A stretch of DNA of 64,000 nucleotides from Delphinapterus leucas (lineage: Eukaryota > Chordata > Mammalia > Artiodactyla > Monodontidae), in contig NW_022097993.1 in NCBI RefSeq assembly GCF_002288925.2, positions 13,394,615-13,458,614 on the forward strand, given 5' to 3'. The stretch's first letter is position 1, and each line of letters begins with the position of its first letter. The notes beneath the pieces were generated by a model, which was not told the DNA's origin, made no database searches, and saw nothing but the letters and a program-made list of their open reading frames with translations. Of the stretch, positions 12,083-25,505 are shown piece after piece. A program made the translations under genes and the position numbers.

Positions 12083-12280
12083 AGGTCAACAACTTTGCTT
12101 AGACAACCAGGTAGCAAATATTTTAGGGTTTGAGGACCAAAAGGCAAAACTGAAGATATAGTTTTGGTACTTATATAACCATTTAAAAACATAGAATCTA
12201 TCCTTAGCTCATGGGCCTTACCAAACCTGGTAGTAAACTAGATTTGGTCCGTGGATTGTATTTTACCATCCCCTGGTATG
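12083..12280 (-). mobile_element. hAT-type non-autonomous DNA transposon relic
   Basis: The right end is 'caggggatgg' on the minus strand. The left part carries 'gcaaatattttagg' preceded by 'ggtcaacaacttt'. This layout, with caggg-type ends and an internal 'agtaaatattttaggcttt' block, fits the hAT-Charlie MITEs of mammals. I cannot fix the family name. An 8-base target duplication is not clear because of divergence. Confidence 0.5.
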
Positions 12281-13675
12281 AAATATTATGTGAGTGTGTG
12301 TTTGTAGTAGGAGGAAGATCAGATGGATGAAAGAAGAAAGTTCAAGGATCTGAGAGACCAGAGTAAGGCAGGGCAAATTTGTCTTTTGTTAATGGGTTTC
12401 TGGGGAGACCAGTGGGACCAGTGACAATTTATGGGCAAGAATCCTGATTACTCCAACCTGGTAAGGCTCAAAGAGGACAGGGAATGGAAACCTTCAGGGA
12501 GAGAAGAGACCTGGAACAGCTCCTTATGCAAGGAAAGTTCTGACACAAGGACTGAAGGACAAGGAGATGGAGGTGGGGTCAGTGCAATTAATGTCCCTAG
12601 CAGATGAGTGTGACTCTCTGTGAAGGCCCAGGGTAGATGTTTCCTCAGATGTTCTCTGAGATGCTATGTGAAATAGTGCAACTGCATTAAAAGAGTAAAA
12701 GTTCTGGTGGAATTACTGGGTAAACACAAATCAGAGGTGTTCCACATCTTTAGTAATCCTTTAGCTATGTTTTCTTTCATTTAGACCAGGTGCAGTTTAA
12801 GAGTCCAAGTGTTATTCTTTGCCTATGTCCATATTTCTCATTTTGGGAAAGAAATATGATGGAAGATTCATAGCGTTTCTGTACGTTTATCTCCCACAAT
12901 CCCTAAGAGCATTCTTACTCCTGCTTTGTAGTAGTGGCAATCCCTTATTTGCAATGAATCTTCCCTTATAATTCCTATAATACATGATGAATTCTCACCG
13001 CTGTTCTTTCACATGAGTCCATACTGCTGCACCGTACCTCTCTAGCCCTGAGTGGGGTCTGACCATTGGCCATGAACCTGGGGAAGCTGGTTCAGCTTGT
13101 GTCTCAGTCAGGAGCAGGGTGCATCAGACTCCACATGTAACATGGTGTCTCCTCAAATGTGCTCACATGAACTCTTTTCTTTTGCTTAGTCCTAGCCAAG
13201 CCCTCCAGTGTGTTCATTTCTTCTTATAACATTGCAGATATTGTTCCTGTCACTGTGTCAAATCCTTGGGACTTCGTGAATTTTTTTTCCTACCATATCA
13301 ACTGCTAAAATGTTTTTGCTTGCTTTCCTTGCCTGGGAAGTAACTTTTTTTCTTAGGATCACTTCTTTCCAGTGAGCATGTACCTACCATTATAACCACT
13401 CTGTTTTTATTTATTTATTTATTTTGCCCCAGTAAGGTCACGTTCTTATTAGTAATATGCATGTCAACGTCTGGCCCTCAAGACCCGAATTAGAGGTCGA
13501 GTGGTGTTCGGATATAGTAGATTTTTCACTACATAATGAGTGAATTGGGGAAGAGATGAACTATCTCTTTTTTGCATGAAAGTTAAGAAAATTTAAAAAT
13601 AAATTCATAGTAGAAAATCCCTTTAAAAAGAAAAAATACATCTTTTTTTATCACACTAAAAGAAACACATTGGAG
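12281..13675. other. Unlabelled region, no gene seen
   Basis: Non-repetitive sequence without supported coding frames. A (TTTA)n run lies near 13407-13424. A short GC-rich segment near 13460-13510 with three CpGs has no recognised identity. Confidence 0.45.
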
Positions 13676-14689
13676 AGGCATTCAAGATGGTGCTGTAGGA
13701 AAATCCTGAACTCACATCCTCCTAGGAACAAAACAAATGCACAACTACATATGGAGTAATTCTCTCTTAAAAGGACCTGAAAACTGGATAAGGAGTCTCC
13801 ACAACAAAGGGTAAAAGTAAAGCATCAAGACAGATAGGAGAAACAGAGATATGGTCATGCCAAGGAAAAACCATACCTCAGGCATGGCAATCCACAATTG
13901 GAAAGGATTTCAAAAGTATAATTATTTTCCTTGAGGAGTGAGGGATTTGAACTCCACGTTAGGTACCCCAACTCTTAGATCCTGAACAGGAGGGACAAAT
14001 CCCCAAAACACTCAGCTCTGAAAACCAATAGGGAATACATCCAGGAAAATCATAGAGCTATAGGGAATGAAAAACCTGCTCTTAATAAGATCATGAACAG
14101 ATTCATCCAACCAAAATATCAGCACAAAAACACCAGATTGTAAAGCACATGGACCATAGGTGAAGGCAACCCACTCACTAATCTTGAAGCACCTGCCAGA
14201 GTGATAAGAACCAGTTGGGACACTCCCTGGAGATGGAGACACAGTTAAGAGCCGCTTTTGTAATCTAAGTTTACCTTGCTAATGCCTGTGCTTGCAGGTG
14301 TCACTTTGGAAATCTCCATCTAACCTGTTAGCCAAAAGCCTGGCCCACCCCTGAGCTTCTACTAGGTTTCATAGCTGGCCAGATGGTAACTGGGATCACC
14401 AGAACTTGACATTTGCTGTAGCCATGTCCCACAGCCATTCCTAAGGCAGGTTCTCTCCACCAGTATTCCACAGCAGCATCCATGGTTCTGCCACAACAGA
14501 AGGGCACATGCAAACCACATGCTGGACACCCTTGAGTTCCTGGCTCTTGTGGCCGGGCAGGATTGTGCTTTTGACAACATAGGACATCTCTTACATAAGC
14601 CATCCCTTCACAACTTGGAGAGATAGATGATTTACCTAATACACAGACACAAACAGAGAATTAGACAAAATGAGGAGACAGAGGAATAT

Positions 14690-15060
14690 TTTCCAACTGA
14701 CAGAACAACTCAAAACCTCATGAAAAGATGCTTACCAAACTCAGGCAAAGAATGGACGAATGCAGTGAGAACTTCAACAAAGAGACATAAAATATAAGAA
14801 AATACCAAACAGAAGTTTTAACTGAGCTGAAAAAATACATTAAGGGGGTTTAACAGAAGATTGAAAGAGCTAGAAGAAAGAGCAAGTGAGTTTGAAGACA
14901 AAGCAATGGAACTCACCTTCACAGGGCAGCAAAAGAAAGGTCATCATTCAGAATTGAATGTGAGGTTAAGAGCTTCCCTGATATGTAAAAGCTAAAGGAG
15001 TTCACCACCACTAAACCAATCTATAAAAAATGTTAAGGGACTTCTTTAAGCTGAAAAGAA
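14690..15060 (+). pseudogene. L1-B ORF1 remnant
   Basis: ORF1 encodes the L1 RNA-binding chaperone. Only part is visible: a segment rich in 'aaactcaggcaaagaatgg' coiled-coil-like coding, then the end region 'agttcaccaccactaaacc' to 'ggacttctttaa' at about 15000-15046, which corresponds to the ORF1 C-terminus. The RNA-recognition part is missing or beyond recognition. Confidence 0.6.
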
Positions 15061-15459
15061 ATGGCATTAATTAATAATAAAAAAGTATGAAAGTAAGAAA
15101 ATCCCACCAGAAAAGGTAAGTATATAATAAATATTGTGAATCAATCACTTATAAAGCAAGCATGGTCTGGGGAAGGAGTAAAAAATAAAGCTTTGGAATT
15201 TGTTTAAATTTAAGTTGCCACCAACTTAAAACAGACTGCTATATACATAAGATGTTAGATGTGAATCTTACAATACCCACACAGAAAAAAAAATACAGTA
15301 AATACAGAAAAGAAAATAAGAAAGAAATATAAATATAACACTAAAGAAAACCATCACAAGGGAAGAGAGAAAGAGAAGGAAGAAACCAAGATGAACCACA
15401 AAAACAGACAGAAAACAATTCCCAAAGTGACAGCAAGTACATAGCTATGAATAACTATT

Positions 15460-16528
15460 TAAAATGTAAATGAACTAAATTCACCAATCAAAATGTAGTG
15501 GCTGAATACAGTGGATGAATGAATTAAAAAAAAGACCCATCTATATGGTAGCTACAGGAGGCTCCCTTCAAAAGTAAGGACACACACAGTCTGAATGTGT
15601 GTGAAGGAATGAAAATATGTAGTCTATGTAAATGGAACTGAAAAGAAAGCTGGAGTAGCTATACTCATATCAGATAAAATGGACTTTAAAACAAAGTTAT
15701 TTTAATAAAAGACAAAGAAGGACAATACATAATGATAAAGGGGCCAATACAGCAAGAAGATATAAAATTTATAAATATATACCTACCCAACATAAAAGCC
15801 CCAAGACATATAAAGTAAATACAAACAAACTTAAATGGAAAAAAGGAAAGCAATAAAATAATAGTAGGGGACTTCAGCACCTCACCTACATCAATGTATA
15901 TGTCATCCAGACAGAAAATAAATAAGGAAACATCAGCCTTAAATGACATATGAGACAAGATAGAGTTAATAGCTATATACAGACTTTCCATCCAAAAGAA
16001 GCAGAATATGCATTCTTTTCAAGTACTATGTAACATTCTCTAGGATAAATCATTTTCTAGGTCACAAAATAAGTATTAATAAATTCAAAAATATTGAAAT
16101 TATATCAAGCATCCTCTCCAATAACAATGGTATGAAACTAGAAATCAATCAGAAGGAAAAATAATGGAAAAAAATACCCCACAAAACTTGGAGATTAAAG
16201 AACATGCTACTGAATAAACAATGGATCAAAGAAATCAAAGGAGAAATTAAAAAATACCTAGAGGCAAATGAGAATAGAAATACAACATACCAAAATCAAT
16301 GGGATGCAGCAAAAGCAGTTCTGGAAGGAAAATTTATATCAATGCAGGCAAACATCATGAAACAAGAAAACTCTCAAATTCACAATCTAACTTTATACCT
16401 AAAAGAAAAACAAATAAATCCCAAAATTCAGAGAAGGAAGGAAATTATAAAGATCAGAGTGGAAATAAATGAAACAGAGACTTAAAAACCAATAAAAGCG
16501 ATCAATGAAACTAAGAGCTGTTTTTTGG

Positions 16529-16567
<39 letters not shown>

Positions 16568-19250
16568 CGTAGAGAGAGAGAGAGAGAGAGAGAGAGACAT
16601 TAGGTAGACTAAATGAGAAAAAAAGAGAGAGAGCTCAAATATTTAAAATCAAAAATCAAAGGGAAGAGGCAACCGATACCATAGAAATACAAAGGATCAT
16701 AAGAAACTATTACAAACAATTGTATGCCAATAGGAGGACAATTTAGAAGAAATGGATACATTTCTAGAAACATACAATCTTCCAAGATTGAATCATGAAG
16801 ACATAGAGTATCTGAATGGACAAATTACTAATAAGGTTACAAAAACAGTAATCAAAAAGCTCCCAACAAACAAAAAAGGACCAGAAACCTTCACTGGTGA
16901 ATTCTACAAAACGTTCAAAAAAGATTTAGTACCTATACTTCCCAAACTCTTCCAAAAAATTGAAGAGGAAGGAAACCTTCCAAACTCATTTTATGAAGCC
17001 AGAATTACCCTAATATGCAAACCAGACAAGGAGACCACAAAAAAATAAAATTGCAGGTCAATATCCTTGATTAATATAGATGAAACAGACCTTAACAAAA
17101 TATTAGCAAACAGAATCCAACAATACATTAACAGGATCATGTACCACAATCAAGTTGGATTTATTCCATGGATGCAAGTATGGTTCCACATTAACAGATC
17201 AATCATTGTGATACATAACATTAACAAAATGTGAGAAAAAACTCATAGGATCATCTTGATAGATGCAGAAAACGTATCCGACAAAATTCAGCATCCTTTT
17301 ATAATAAAAGCTCTCAACAAATTGGGTATAGAGAGAATGTACTTCAACATAAAAAGGCCATATATGAAAAACTCACAGCTAATATCATTCTCAACAGTGA
17401 AAAGCTGAAAGATTTTCTATAGGATGAGGAAAAAGATGAGGATTCTCACTCTCACTACTTGTATTCAACATAGTATTAGGAGTCCTAGCCACAGCAATTA
17501 GGCAAGAAAAGGAAATAAAAAGCATCCAAATCAGAAAGGAAGGAGTAAAACTCTTACTATTTGTAGATGATATTGTACTATATATAGAAACCCCCAAAGA
17601 CTTCACAAAAATGTTAGAACTAATAAACAAACTCAGTAAAATTGAAGGATAGAAAATCAATTTACAGAAATCTGTTGCATTTCTATATGCTAAAAACAAA
17701 CTGTCAAAAATAAATTAAGGAAAAAAGTCCAATTTTCAATTGCATTAAAAAGAATAAACTACCTAGATACAAATTTAACCAAGAAGGTGAAAGACCTGTA
17801 CACTGAAAACTATGACACTGATGAAAGAAATTGAAGATGATACAAAAAAATGAAAAGATATTCCATTCTAAGGGATTAAAAGAACTTATATTGCTAAAAT
17901 GTCCATACTACCCAAACAATCTACAAATTCAATGCAATTCCTATCTAAATTCCAGTGACATATTTCACAGAACTAGAACAAAGAACTCCAAAATTTGTAT
18001 GGAACCAAAAAAAGACCACAAATTACCAAAGTGATCTTGAGAAAGAAGACCAAAACTGAAGGTATCAAGCTCCCAGAGATCAAACTATACTACAAAGCTA
18101 TGGTAATCAAAACAGCCTGGTATTGGCACAAAAACAGACACATAAATCAATGGAACAGAATTGAGAGCAATGAAATAAAGCCACACAAACATGGACAATT
18201 AACATATGACAAAGCAGCAAAAAGAACATATAATGGAAAAAGGACAGCATTTATAATAGATGGTGTTGGGAAAACTGGACAAAACAATGAAACTAGACTA
18301 CTGTCTTACACCATATAGGAAAATTAACTCAAAATGGATTAGAGACTTGAATGTAAGATCTGAAATCATAAAATTCCTTCAAGCAAACATAGGCAGTAAC
18401 CTAATTGACTTATTTTGAAGAGGTTTTATGTGAATATGACTCCAAAGACAAGGGAAACAAAGGCAAAAATAAATAAATGAGACTGTATCAAACTAAAAAG
18501 CTTCTGCATTTCTAAGGAAACCAACATCAAAACAAGAGGCAATCAACTGAATAAGAGAAGATATTTTCAAGTCATATATCTAATAAGGGTTTAGTACCCA
18601 AAATATATGAAGAACCCATACAAAAAACAAACAAGCTGATTAAAAAATGGGCAGAGTAGATAGACAAACATTTTTCCAAAGATGACATACAGATGGCCAA
18701 GAAGCATATAAAAAGATATTCAATATCACTAATCATTGGGGAAAAGTAAGTCAAAACCACAGTGAGATATCACCTAATACCTGTTAGAATGGCTGTCAAA
18801 AATACAAGTAATAACAAATGTTGGAGAGGATGTGGAGAAAAGGCAACTTCTTACACTACTGGTGGGAGTATAAGTTGGTACAGCCAGTATGGAAAACAGT
18901 ATGGAAATTCCTCAAAAAATCAACAAAAGAGTTACCATATGACCTAGCTATTTCACTTCAGTGTATTTATCCAAAGAACACGAAAACACTAACTTGAAAA
19001 GAAAGGCACCCTTCTGAACACTGCAGCATTATTTACAATAGCCAAGACATGGAAGCAACCTAAGTGCCCATCAAAGGATGAATGGGTAAAGAAGATATTG
19101 TATATACATATAATAGAATATTACTCAGCCATAAAATAGAATGAAATCTTGCAATTTGCAGCCACATAGATGGACCTGTAGGGTATTATTTTAAGTGAAA
19201 TGTCTATGGAGAAAATAAATACTGTATGATTTCACTCAAATGTGAGATAT
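15460..19250 (+). pseudogene. L1-B ORF2 relic
   Basis: Fragments in changing frames show the endonuclease region (15.47-16.15 kb), the linker (16204-16485) and the start of the reverse transcriptase (16752-17048, [16 protein letters not shown]). The polymerase box reads FVDD at 17560-17571, where the other copies have ADD preceded by Phe or by a frameshift. The C-terminal Cys region has CWRGCGEK near 18820. An (AT)n(GA)n tract at 16530-16597 breaks the frame between endonuclease and polymerase. Stop codons are frequent, so it is not functional. Confidence 0.85.
16530..16597. repeat. Compound (AT)n-(GA)n microsatellite
   Basis: About 30 bases of AT dinucleotides are followed by a short linker and 28 bases of GA dinucleotides, inside the L1-B ORF2 relic. 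Confidence 0.95.
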
Positions 19251-19612
19251 GAACAAACAAACAAATAAATAAAAATAAAAACGAGCTCATAGATACAGAT
19301 AACAGAAGAGTGGTCACCAGAGGGGAAGGGAGATTGAGGGTGCGTGAAATGGGTTAAAGGGGTGATGGGTGGTAAAGAGCTTTGTGGTGATCACTTTCAT
19401 TGCATGAGAATTGAAATGTCGAAGAATGATTTTCTCCTATCTTGATCAGAACAGTGAGTTTTTTATTTAATAGGCATCAAAAACAGAATCACAGTCCTTA
19501 TAAAGTAAAAAAAAAAATGTTAACTACCATGTCTGTAGTTCACTTACCCCACCTCAAAAAAGAAAGGTATACAGATGTTGAACTATAAGGCTGTACACCT
19601 GAAATTTAAATA

Positions 19613-20817
19613 ATAAAAAAATTGTGTGCATGTATACTCTTAAAATATATTAACTACCCTATTAAATCAAAGCATGTAAATGAAAAAGTGACACATTTTA
19701 ACTACTAACATTAGTATCTGGCCAGTATTTAAAAAGTAACATCATAGAAGGAATTTTTTAAACTTTACATTGAATCTTGGGCCACATCTTGAATCTAGGT
19801 GGGTTACACATGTATTTGGCTAATCATTACTAACATTTCAAACAACAGGATTATATATTTCTAACTCTATATTTACTGTGACCCTTTGGGGGGAAATGCA
19901 AATTCATAAAGTAGCCCCAAAATTATCTTCAAGAAAAGTTTTGACATAGGACAATCCTAAACTTTCTCAAGGTGTAGTCTCCCTCATCTCATCAAAGCTG
20001 AAGATTTACAGTAATGTCATTCTTTTTGACTTAACTGTAGCCAGCCTTCTTGCTTGTTTTAAGGGAAATCTGTCTGATCTTCCAATTCTCTGCATAGATC
20101 TGGCTTGGAGATGGGAAACCCTTTGATATGCCTTTGTACAGTGTAGTCTCAATAAATGCTGATCTTAGGACAGGAAAATGAATGATGAATAAATTATGGA
20201 AACTATGGAGTTGATTTATTTCTATGTAAGACTATAGACAGCAGAGTCCAGAAGAGTATTATAGACTTTAACAGGGGAAAAATGTTGTACCAGAATTGAC
20301 TTACTGAAAAGAGAGTTTTACCCCATAGTCAAATGATGCTCCACAGATAGAGTTCAAGTGGATAAATGGCATAAATATCTCCTTACCAGTAGCCAGTTGT
20401 AAAACAAAATTCACTGTCTCATTTTGATGAAAGGTATTTAAAAACATGTAGAAGAAAGAGGAAGCCAGTGTTTTAACCAGAGGTTTAGCTTTTCACTAGC
20501 CAATTTAACTAGAAAAAACAAACCCAGAAATGTACACTCTGACATAATGTGTCCTTCAGGTGTTTATACATTTATTTTCTGTATATAATATTGTTTGGAG
20601 GACTTGTTCATTTTGACAGCTCCAATGGGTCTTAGGCACCTAACACCCAGGCTCACTGAAAGCATGCATTTTATTGCAGAGAACAGAGCTGTTCTTGACT
20701 TACCCAACTGTTCTTTTTAATTTGTTCAAAATGGATATAAAATGCAATGTAGGATTTTTTACTTGCTTATAATCAAGGGAAAAATAAATCCTGGGATTTA
20801 ATCTGCAGGGAGAATAA
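19613..20817. other. Unlabelled region, no gene seen
   Basis: AT-rich unique-looking sequence between L1-B and the mariner. No coding frame or named repeat is supported. Confidence 0.5.
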
Positions 20818-20819
20818 TA

Positions 20820-22107
20820 TTGGGTGGGCCAAAAAGTGCCTTCGGTTGTTTAAGTAAAAATAAAAGACACATTTTTCATTTTCACCAAGAACTTTATTGA
20901 ACAAAGTATTCACCCTTTTGTTCCACTACCTTCTGCCATTTTTCAGGCAACTTCATAATTCGATCTTCCCAAACTTTTTATCTTACTGAGGAAAGAATTG
21001 TTCCAGGTGCCTTTTAGAGTCTTCCAGGGAATTGAAATTTTTTTCCATTAAGAGAATATTGTAAAGGCCGAAATAACTGGAAATCTAATGATGAGATGTC
21101 TGGTGAATATGGCGGATGAATCAGAACTTCCCAGCCAAGCTGTAACAGTTTGTGCCTGGTCATCAAAGAAACGTGTGGTCTTGCATTATCCTGATGGAAG
21201 ATTATGCGTTTTCTGTTCACTAATTCTGGACATTTTTCGTGGAGTGCCTCTTTTCGTTGGTCTAATTGGGAGCAGTACTTGTTGGAATGAATTGTTTGGT
21301 TTTCCGGAAAGAGCTCATAATAGAGGACTCCCTTCCAATCCCACCATATACACAACATCACCTTCTTTGAATGAAGACCGGCCTTTGGTGTGGTTGGTGG
21401 TGGTTCATTTCACTTGCCCCCTGCTCGCTTCCATTCCACATTTCATCAGTATCCACTTTTCATTGCCCATTTTTAAAAACAATTTGTTTTAAAAATGGAA
21501 TGTTTTCATTACGTATCAGTAGAGAATCTCATGTGGAAATATGGTCAAGAAGGTTTTTTTCGCTTGACTTATGTGGAACACAAACATTAAAGCGATTCAC
21601 ATGACCAACCTGGTGCAAATAGTTTTCAGTGATTGATTAGGATATTTTGAGTATGTCAGCTATCTTCCACATAGTATAACGTTGATTTTTCTCAATTATT
21701 GTTTTGATTTGATCGCTGTCAACTTCAACTGGTCTACCCGACTGTGAAGCATCGTCCAGCGAGAAATCTCAGCATGAAACTTTGCAAACCACTTTTGACA
21801 AGTTCAATCAGTCACAGCACCTTCTCCATACACTGCACAAATATTTTTGTGCATTTCAGTTGTGTTCTTACCTTTCTTGAAATAATAAAGCATAATTTGC
21901 CAAAAATGCTACTTTTTTTCTTCAATCTTCAATATTAAAATGGCTACACAGAAATTCACCAATTTTGATAAGTCTTTTATTAAGTGCATGCTGATGACAG
22001 CTATCACATACAATCTAACAAAATTGTTTTGAATGACATTAAAGACAACTAAGTGCTGCTAGAACCATCTTATGGGAAAAAACGAACAAACATTTTGGCC
22101 CACCCAA
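20820..22107 (-). mobile_element. Full-length mariner (Tc1/mariner) transposon
   Basis: Terminal inverted repeats are visible: ttgggtgggccaaaa at 20820-20834 and its near-exact reverse complement ending cccacccaa at 22107. A TA dinucleotide sits immediately outside each end (20818-20819 and 22108-22109), which is the target duplication of this superfamily. The length of 1288 bp is that of complete mariners. The transposase lies on the minus strand, so the 5' end is at 22107. The sequence resembles the mariner family known from ruminant and whale genomes. Frameshifts make it inactive. Confidence 0.92.
20930..21930 (-). pseudogene. Mariner transposase relic
   Basis: The transposase cuts and joins the element ends. 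The best-preserved part is the catalytic C-terminal half at 21014-21361, with FHQDNARPH and HPPYSPD followed by LDFQLF. The Asp of QDN and the Asp of LDF are separated by exactly 34 residues, the D34D spacing of mariner catalytic cores. The first catalytic Asp region and the N-terminal DNA-binding part (toward 21930) are in other frames with stops. About 345 residues would be the normal length, but the longest intact frame here has 115. Confidence 0.85.
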
Positions 22108-22109
22108 TA

Positions 22110-24100
22110 GCTCAGAATTCAGTATTTTTTAAAGAATTATACTGAAAATACTTAAAATATTTATAATATTGAAAATAACTTTAAGTTTCAATGTACAGAT
22201 CACCTTATATTTTAAGACTTTATTGAGCCAGACTTTGTCTAGCATGGAGGCTGATCAACCATAGAGAGATAAGAGAGTGTGTTTGCTCTCTCTGGTCCCC
22301 GGGGAACCATAAGGTGATTGTCAATGGTTGCCACTCACAGAGCTCAGATCAAAGGACAGATTTGGCAATTACAAGCAATTCTCAACTAACAGATTCCCTT
22401 CCAAAACTTATTTATTTATTTATTTATTTGTTTAGTTAGAATCAGTTATTTGGAACCCAAATACACTATTTCATATAAACAATGTGACAAACGGCAGTTT
22501 GATTTCCAGGGAACCCCATATGATCTAGTTATCATATGATTCAGTGTAGGCACTGCTCCAGTGGGTTCCAGGACTCTTGTGCCTTTCCTGGTCACTTGCT
22601 GAAGCTTGGGCATGTTGTTACCTCATTCACTCTAACCGAATGGGGGTCTCTCTGACCTGAGGATGCTTCTGGCACTCTAAGTCCCTTGAGATGACACATT
22701 TTCTCCAATAGTAGAAGTTCATGTTCATATATACAGGTTATCCATAGGATGACTATTCCTAATTTGGGGAATATCTGCATCTGATTAATTAAATCAGTGT
22801 GGCAAACTCATTTGCATGGTTCTGGGCACAGAGTACGTTTATTTGGCTTGAAAATATCAAACTTGGCTTATTGCATAGCCAGGTTAGTAACTGCTTCCTA
22901 TATTTATACTTGGTAGATTTAGCAATTGGAATAAACAGTTCTGCCTAAAGTGTAGTTTAGCAGCTTTGTATTAAAATCAACAATAATAAGAGTAGTCACA
23001 GAATAGTATGAAGAAAGTAACTTTTATTCTAATCTATAATGAAGTATTAGGTATTGCAGAAACCGATGTCATTTATTTTTGACTCTTTAATTTTCCCATT
23101 AAAAAATAAATTAAGTTAATTCTGCCCTATGTGAATTTGCCTTCATTCAGTTTTAAGAGATAGTCCAAAAATCTTTCTTATTTTTTATTTATAGTATCCA
23201 TTCTGCAAACTCTTCTCATTCCCATGTCACTTACTGGCCTTTAAATGCTATGGTTCTGAATGTTCTTTCCAAAATACCTCTATCTCTCACTAAATTATTA
23301 AACAATTCCCATTGAAACTTCTTTCCTTTAGTTAGGATAGCCAAAAAGGAGCAGTAGTAGGCATAGTAAAGCACAAAATCCTTTGTTCCTCTTTGCCAAA
23401 TGGTTTGTTAATATGTTCCATTTAGTATAATATTGAAATTCATCCAAAATTATGATTTTGGAAGGACTTTTTCCTGGAACAAAATTGTAGAATAGGCCAT
23501 TTTCTATTTTTTGAAAGCTGTTTATTTGCTTACCAAAAATTTTAAAACTCCAGTAAATAAGCATTTATGTGTATGTTATCAAGACATTAACATGTTACAT
23601 TTTATAATTAATAAATAATTTATAATCTAGGGATAACAAATAAATTATTAAAATTAATGCTAACATACATTTAAGACTTTTATGTATTAAGTGAGAAGAA
23701 TATATTTTGAGATAAAATGAATATATATATAGTTTAAAATTATTATTCAAATAACCTATAACTTTTTCAATAAGAACTTAAATTTCACCTCCTTCATTTT
23801 GAGCTTTCATTTTCCCTCTTTTAATAATTAATGTGAATGTAAATTAATTTTAAAAGTCTTTTGAAGTTTGCAACATTCTTTCAGAGGAATTAAAAACTAA
23901 AGGTTTAGCCCCAGAATAATTTAAATATTGGTACTGGGATGATATATTAACAAAGATTACGAGCTAATAGAGAGTTTTTTAAATGTAGTGATGGGAGGTA
24001 CTTGTTATAATTAAATGCCCTGCCTCCTTAAAGCTGATATGGGAAGAAATAATTCCGAAGTTTTTAATAAATGTACATAAACATTTGTGTGATAAACGCT
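22110..24100. other. Unlabelled AT-rich region, no gene seen
   Basis: Contains a (TTTA)n run at about 22409-22432. The remainder is AT-rich and unique-looking, without supported coding frames. Confidence 0.5.
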
Positions 24101-24104
24101 TAGT

Positions 24105-24530
24105 AAAATTCCTTTTTAAAAAAATTCCATATTCCCAAGTTACCCGCCCCCTTCCCTTTTGGTAACCATAAGTTTGTTTTCTATGTCTGTGAGTCTGTTT
24201 CTCTTTTGTAAATAAGTTCATTTGTACTATATTTTAGATTCCATATATAAGTGATACCATATATTTGTCTTTGTCTGACTTACTTCACTTTATGTGATAA
24301 TCTCTAGGTCCATCAATGTTGCCTCAATGGCAATATTTCATTCTTTTTATGGTTCAGTAATATCCCATGGCATATATATATCTCACATTTTCTTTATCCA
24401 TTCATCTGTCTATGGACATTTAGGTTGCTTCAATGGCTTGGCTATTGTAAACAGTGCTGCAGTGAACATTGGGGTGCATGTTTCTTTTCAAATTAGAGCT
24501 TTCATCTATTATGGAAAATTACATATTTTT
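24105..24530 (-). mobile_element. L1 3'-end fragment
   Basis: On the plus strand it reads 'ttgtctgacttacttcac', 'ccattcatctgtctatggac', 'aggttgcttcaatggcttgg' and 'gtgctgcagtgaacattgg'. This is the reverse complement of the L1 ORF2 C-terminal coding region. It is truncated at the 5' side and diverged. Confidence 0.8.
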
Positions 24531-24624
24531 TAATGAAGAGTTTCTTACAAGATACACAAATGCATATACCATAGAAAAGATAAAAATCTAAAGGACTGTT
24601 TTAGATTTTTAAGGGATAAACTTT

Positions 24625-25200
24625 AAGGGATTATATTAGTTATCTATTTCTGTAGAACAAGTTACCCCAAAATTCAGTGGTTCAAAGCAACAATATGTGT
24701 TATCTCACTGTATCTGTAGGTCAGTAAGTCAAGCATGGCTTACATCATAGTCTTTCACATGATACCAAGGTGTCAGCTGGGGCTATGGACATCTCCTAAT
24801 TCCAGTGGGAAATATCAGCTCCCAACATCACTCAAATGGCTGTTGGCAGGATTTGGTACCTCACAGGCTATTGGACAAAGAAGCTCAGTTTCTCAATTTC
24901 ACTCCCTGTGGACCTCTCCCAGTGACGAGTCACAAGATGACAACTGGCTTCCCCAGCGTAAACCAATCAGAGCAAATGAGAGCACAAGAAAGATGGAAAT
25001 TACAGGCCTGTGTAACCGAATCTCGGAAGCCTCCTTCCACTTCTGCTATATTCCCCTAGTCATAGGCAAGCCATTAGGTCCAGCCCATGCTCAGGGGCAG
25101 GAATTTACACAAACACCTGAATACCACGTAGCAGGGATCAATGGGAACCATTTCAGAAGCTGTCTTAGTTTTGAGACATATGCTGATACAAACCTTTCTT
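24625..25200 (+). repeat. Old LTR-like interspersed repeat, copy 1
   Basis: It starts 'attagttatctatttctgtagaacaag', then 'aaattcagtggttcaaagcaac', 'gttatctcactgtatctgtagg', and later 'ggctgttggcagga'. A second copy with the same motif order lies at 62430-62965. The layout fits a mammalian LTR of roughly 500 bases, possibly of ERV-L/MaLR type. I cannot give the family name with certainty. The 203-codon frame across it (24735-25346) is chance. Confidence 0.55.
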
Positions 25201-25284
25201 TATACAAAGAAACTGAGCACAGAGAAATAAATTTGTCTCAACATCTATATTTACCAAATGCCATCAATAATAATAATAAACTTT

Positions 25285-25505
25285 TCTTGATGTCTTTATA
25301 CACTTGTGTTTATTGCTTAAGGGCTTATACACATTATTTTAGTTAATTATCTCAGATACCTTAAAAAATATTTTAACCTCATTTTAGAGGTCAAAAGCCT
25401 AAGACTTAGAGAGATTCAATAATTTGCTCAAATAATATGGCCTGTTTGCTGAACTGGGACTTAATTCCTGGCATCGTGACTTGAGATCCTACACATTGTG
25501 ATACA
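25285..25505 (-). repeat. MIR SINE
   Basis: On the plus strand it shows 'acctcattttagaggtcaaa', 'gacttagagagattcaat' and 'aactgggacttaattcctgg'. This is the reverse complement order of the MIR core and tRNA-related region. It is diverged. Confidence 0.7.

Larger units (their letters stand above)
13677..19612 (+). mobile_element. Older LINE-1 (L1-B), near full length
   Basis: It begins with a 'ggcattcaagatggtgctg' 5' end and a leader of about 1 kb. It continues through an ORF1 remnant (about 14690-15060, with much of ORF1 missing) and an A-rich inter-ORF region. The ORF2 relic runs from about 15460 to 19250, and the 3' UTR ends 'gctgtacacctgaaattt' and 'aataaaaaaatt'. The divergence and 3' end resemble the L1MA-type lineage that predates the cetacean-specific copies. 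I could not define a target-site duplication. All frames are interrupted. Confidence 0.85.

Noticed and set aside
21088..21492. 134-codon plus-strand frame
   Set aside because: It is the opposite strand of the mariner transposase relic.
24735..25346. 203-codon plus-strand frame, the longest with no N
   Set aside because: It lies across an LTR-like interspersed repeat and continues into AT-rich flank. No domain is visible.
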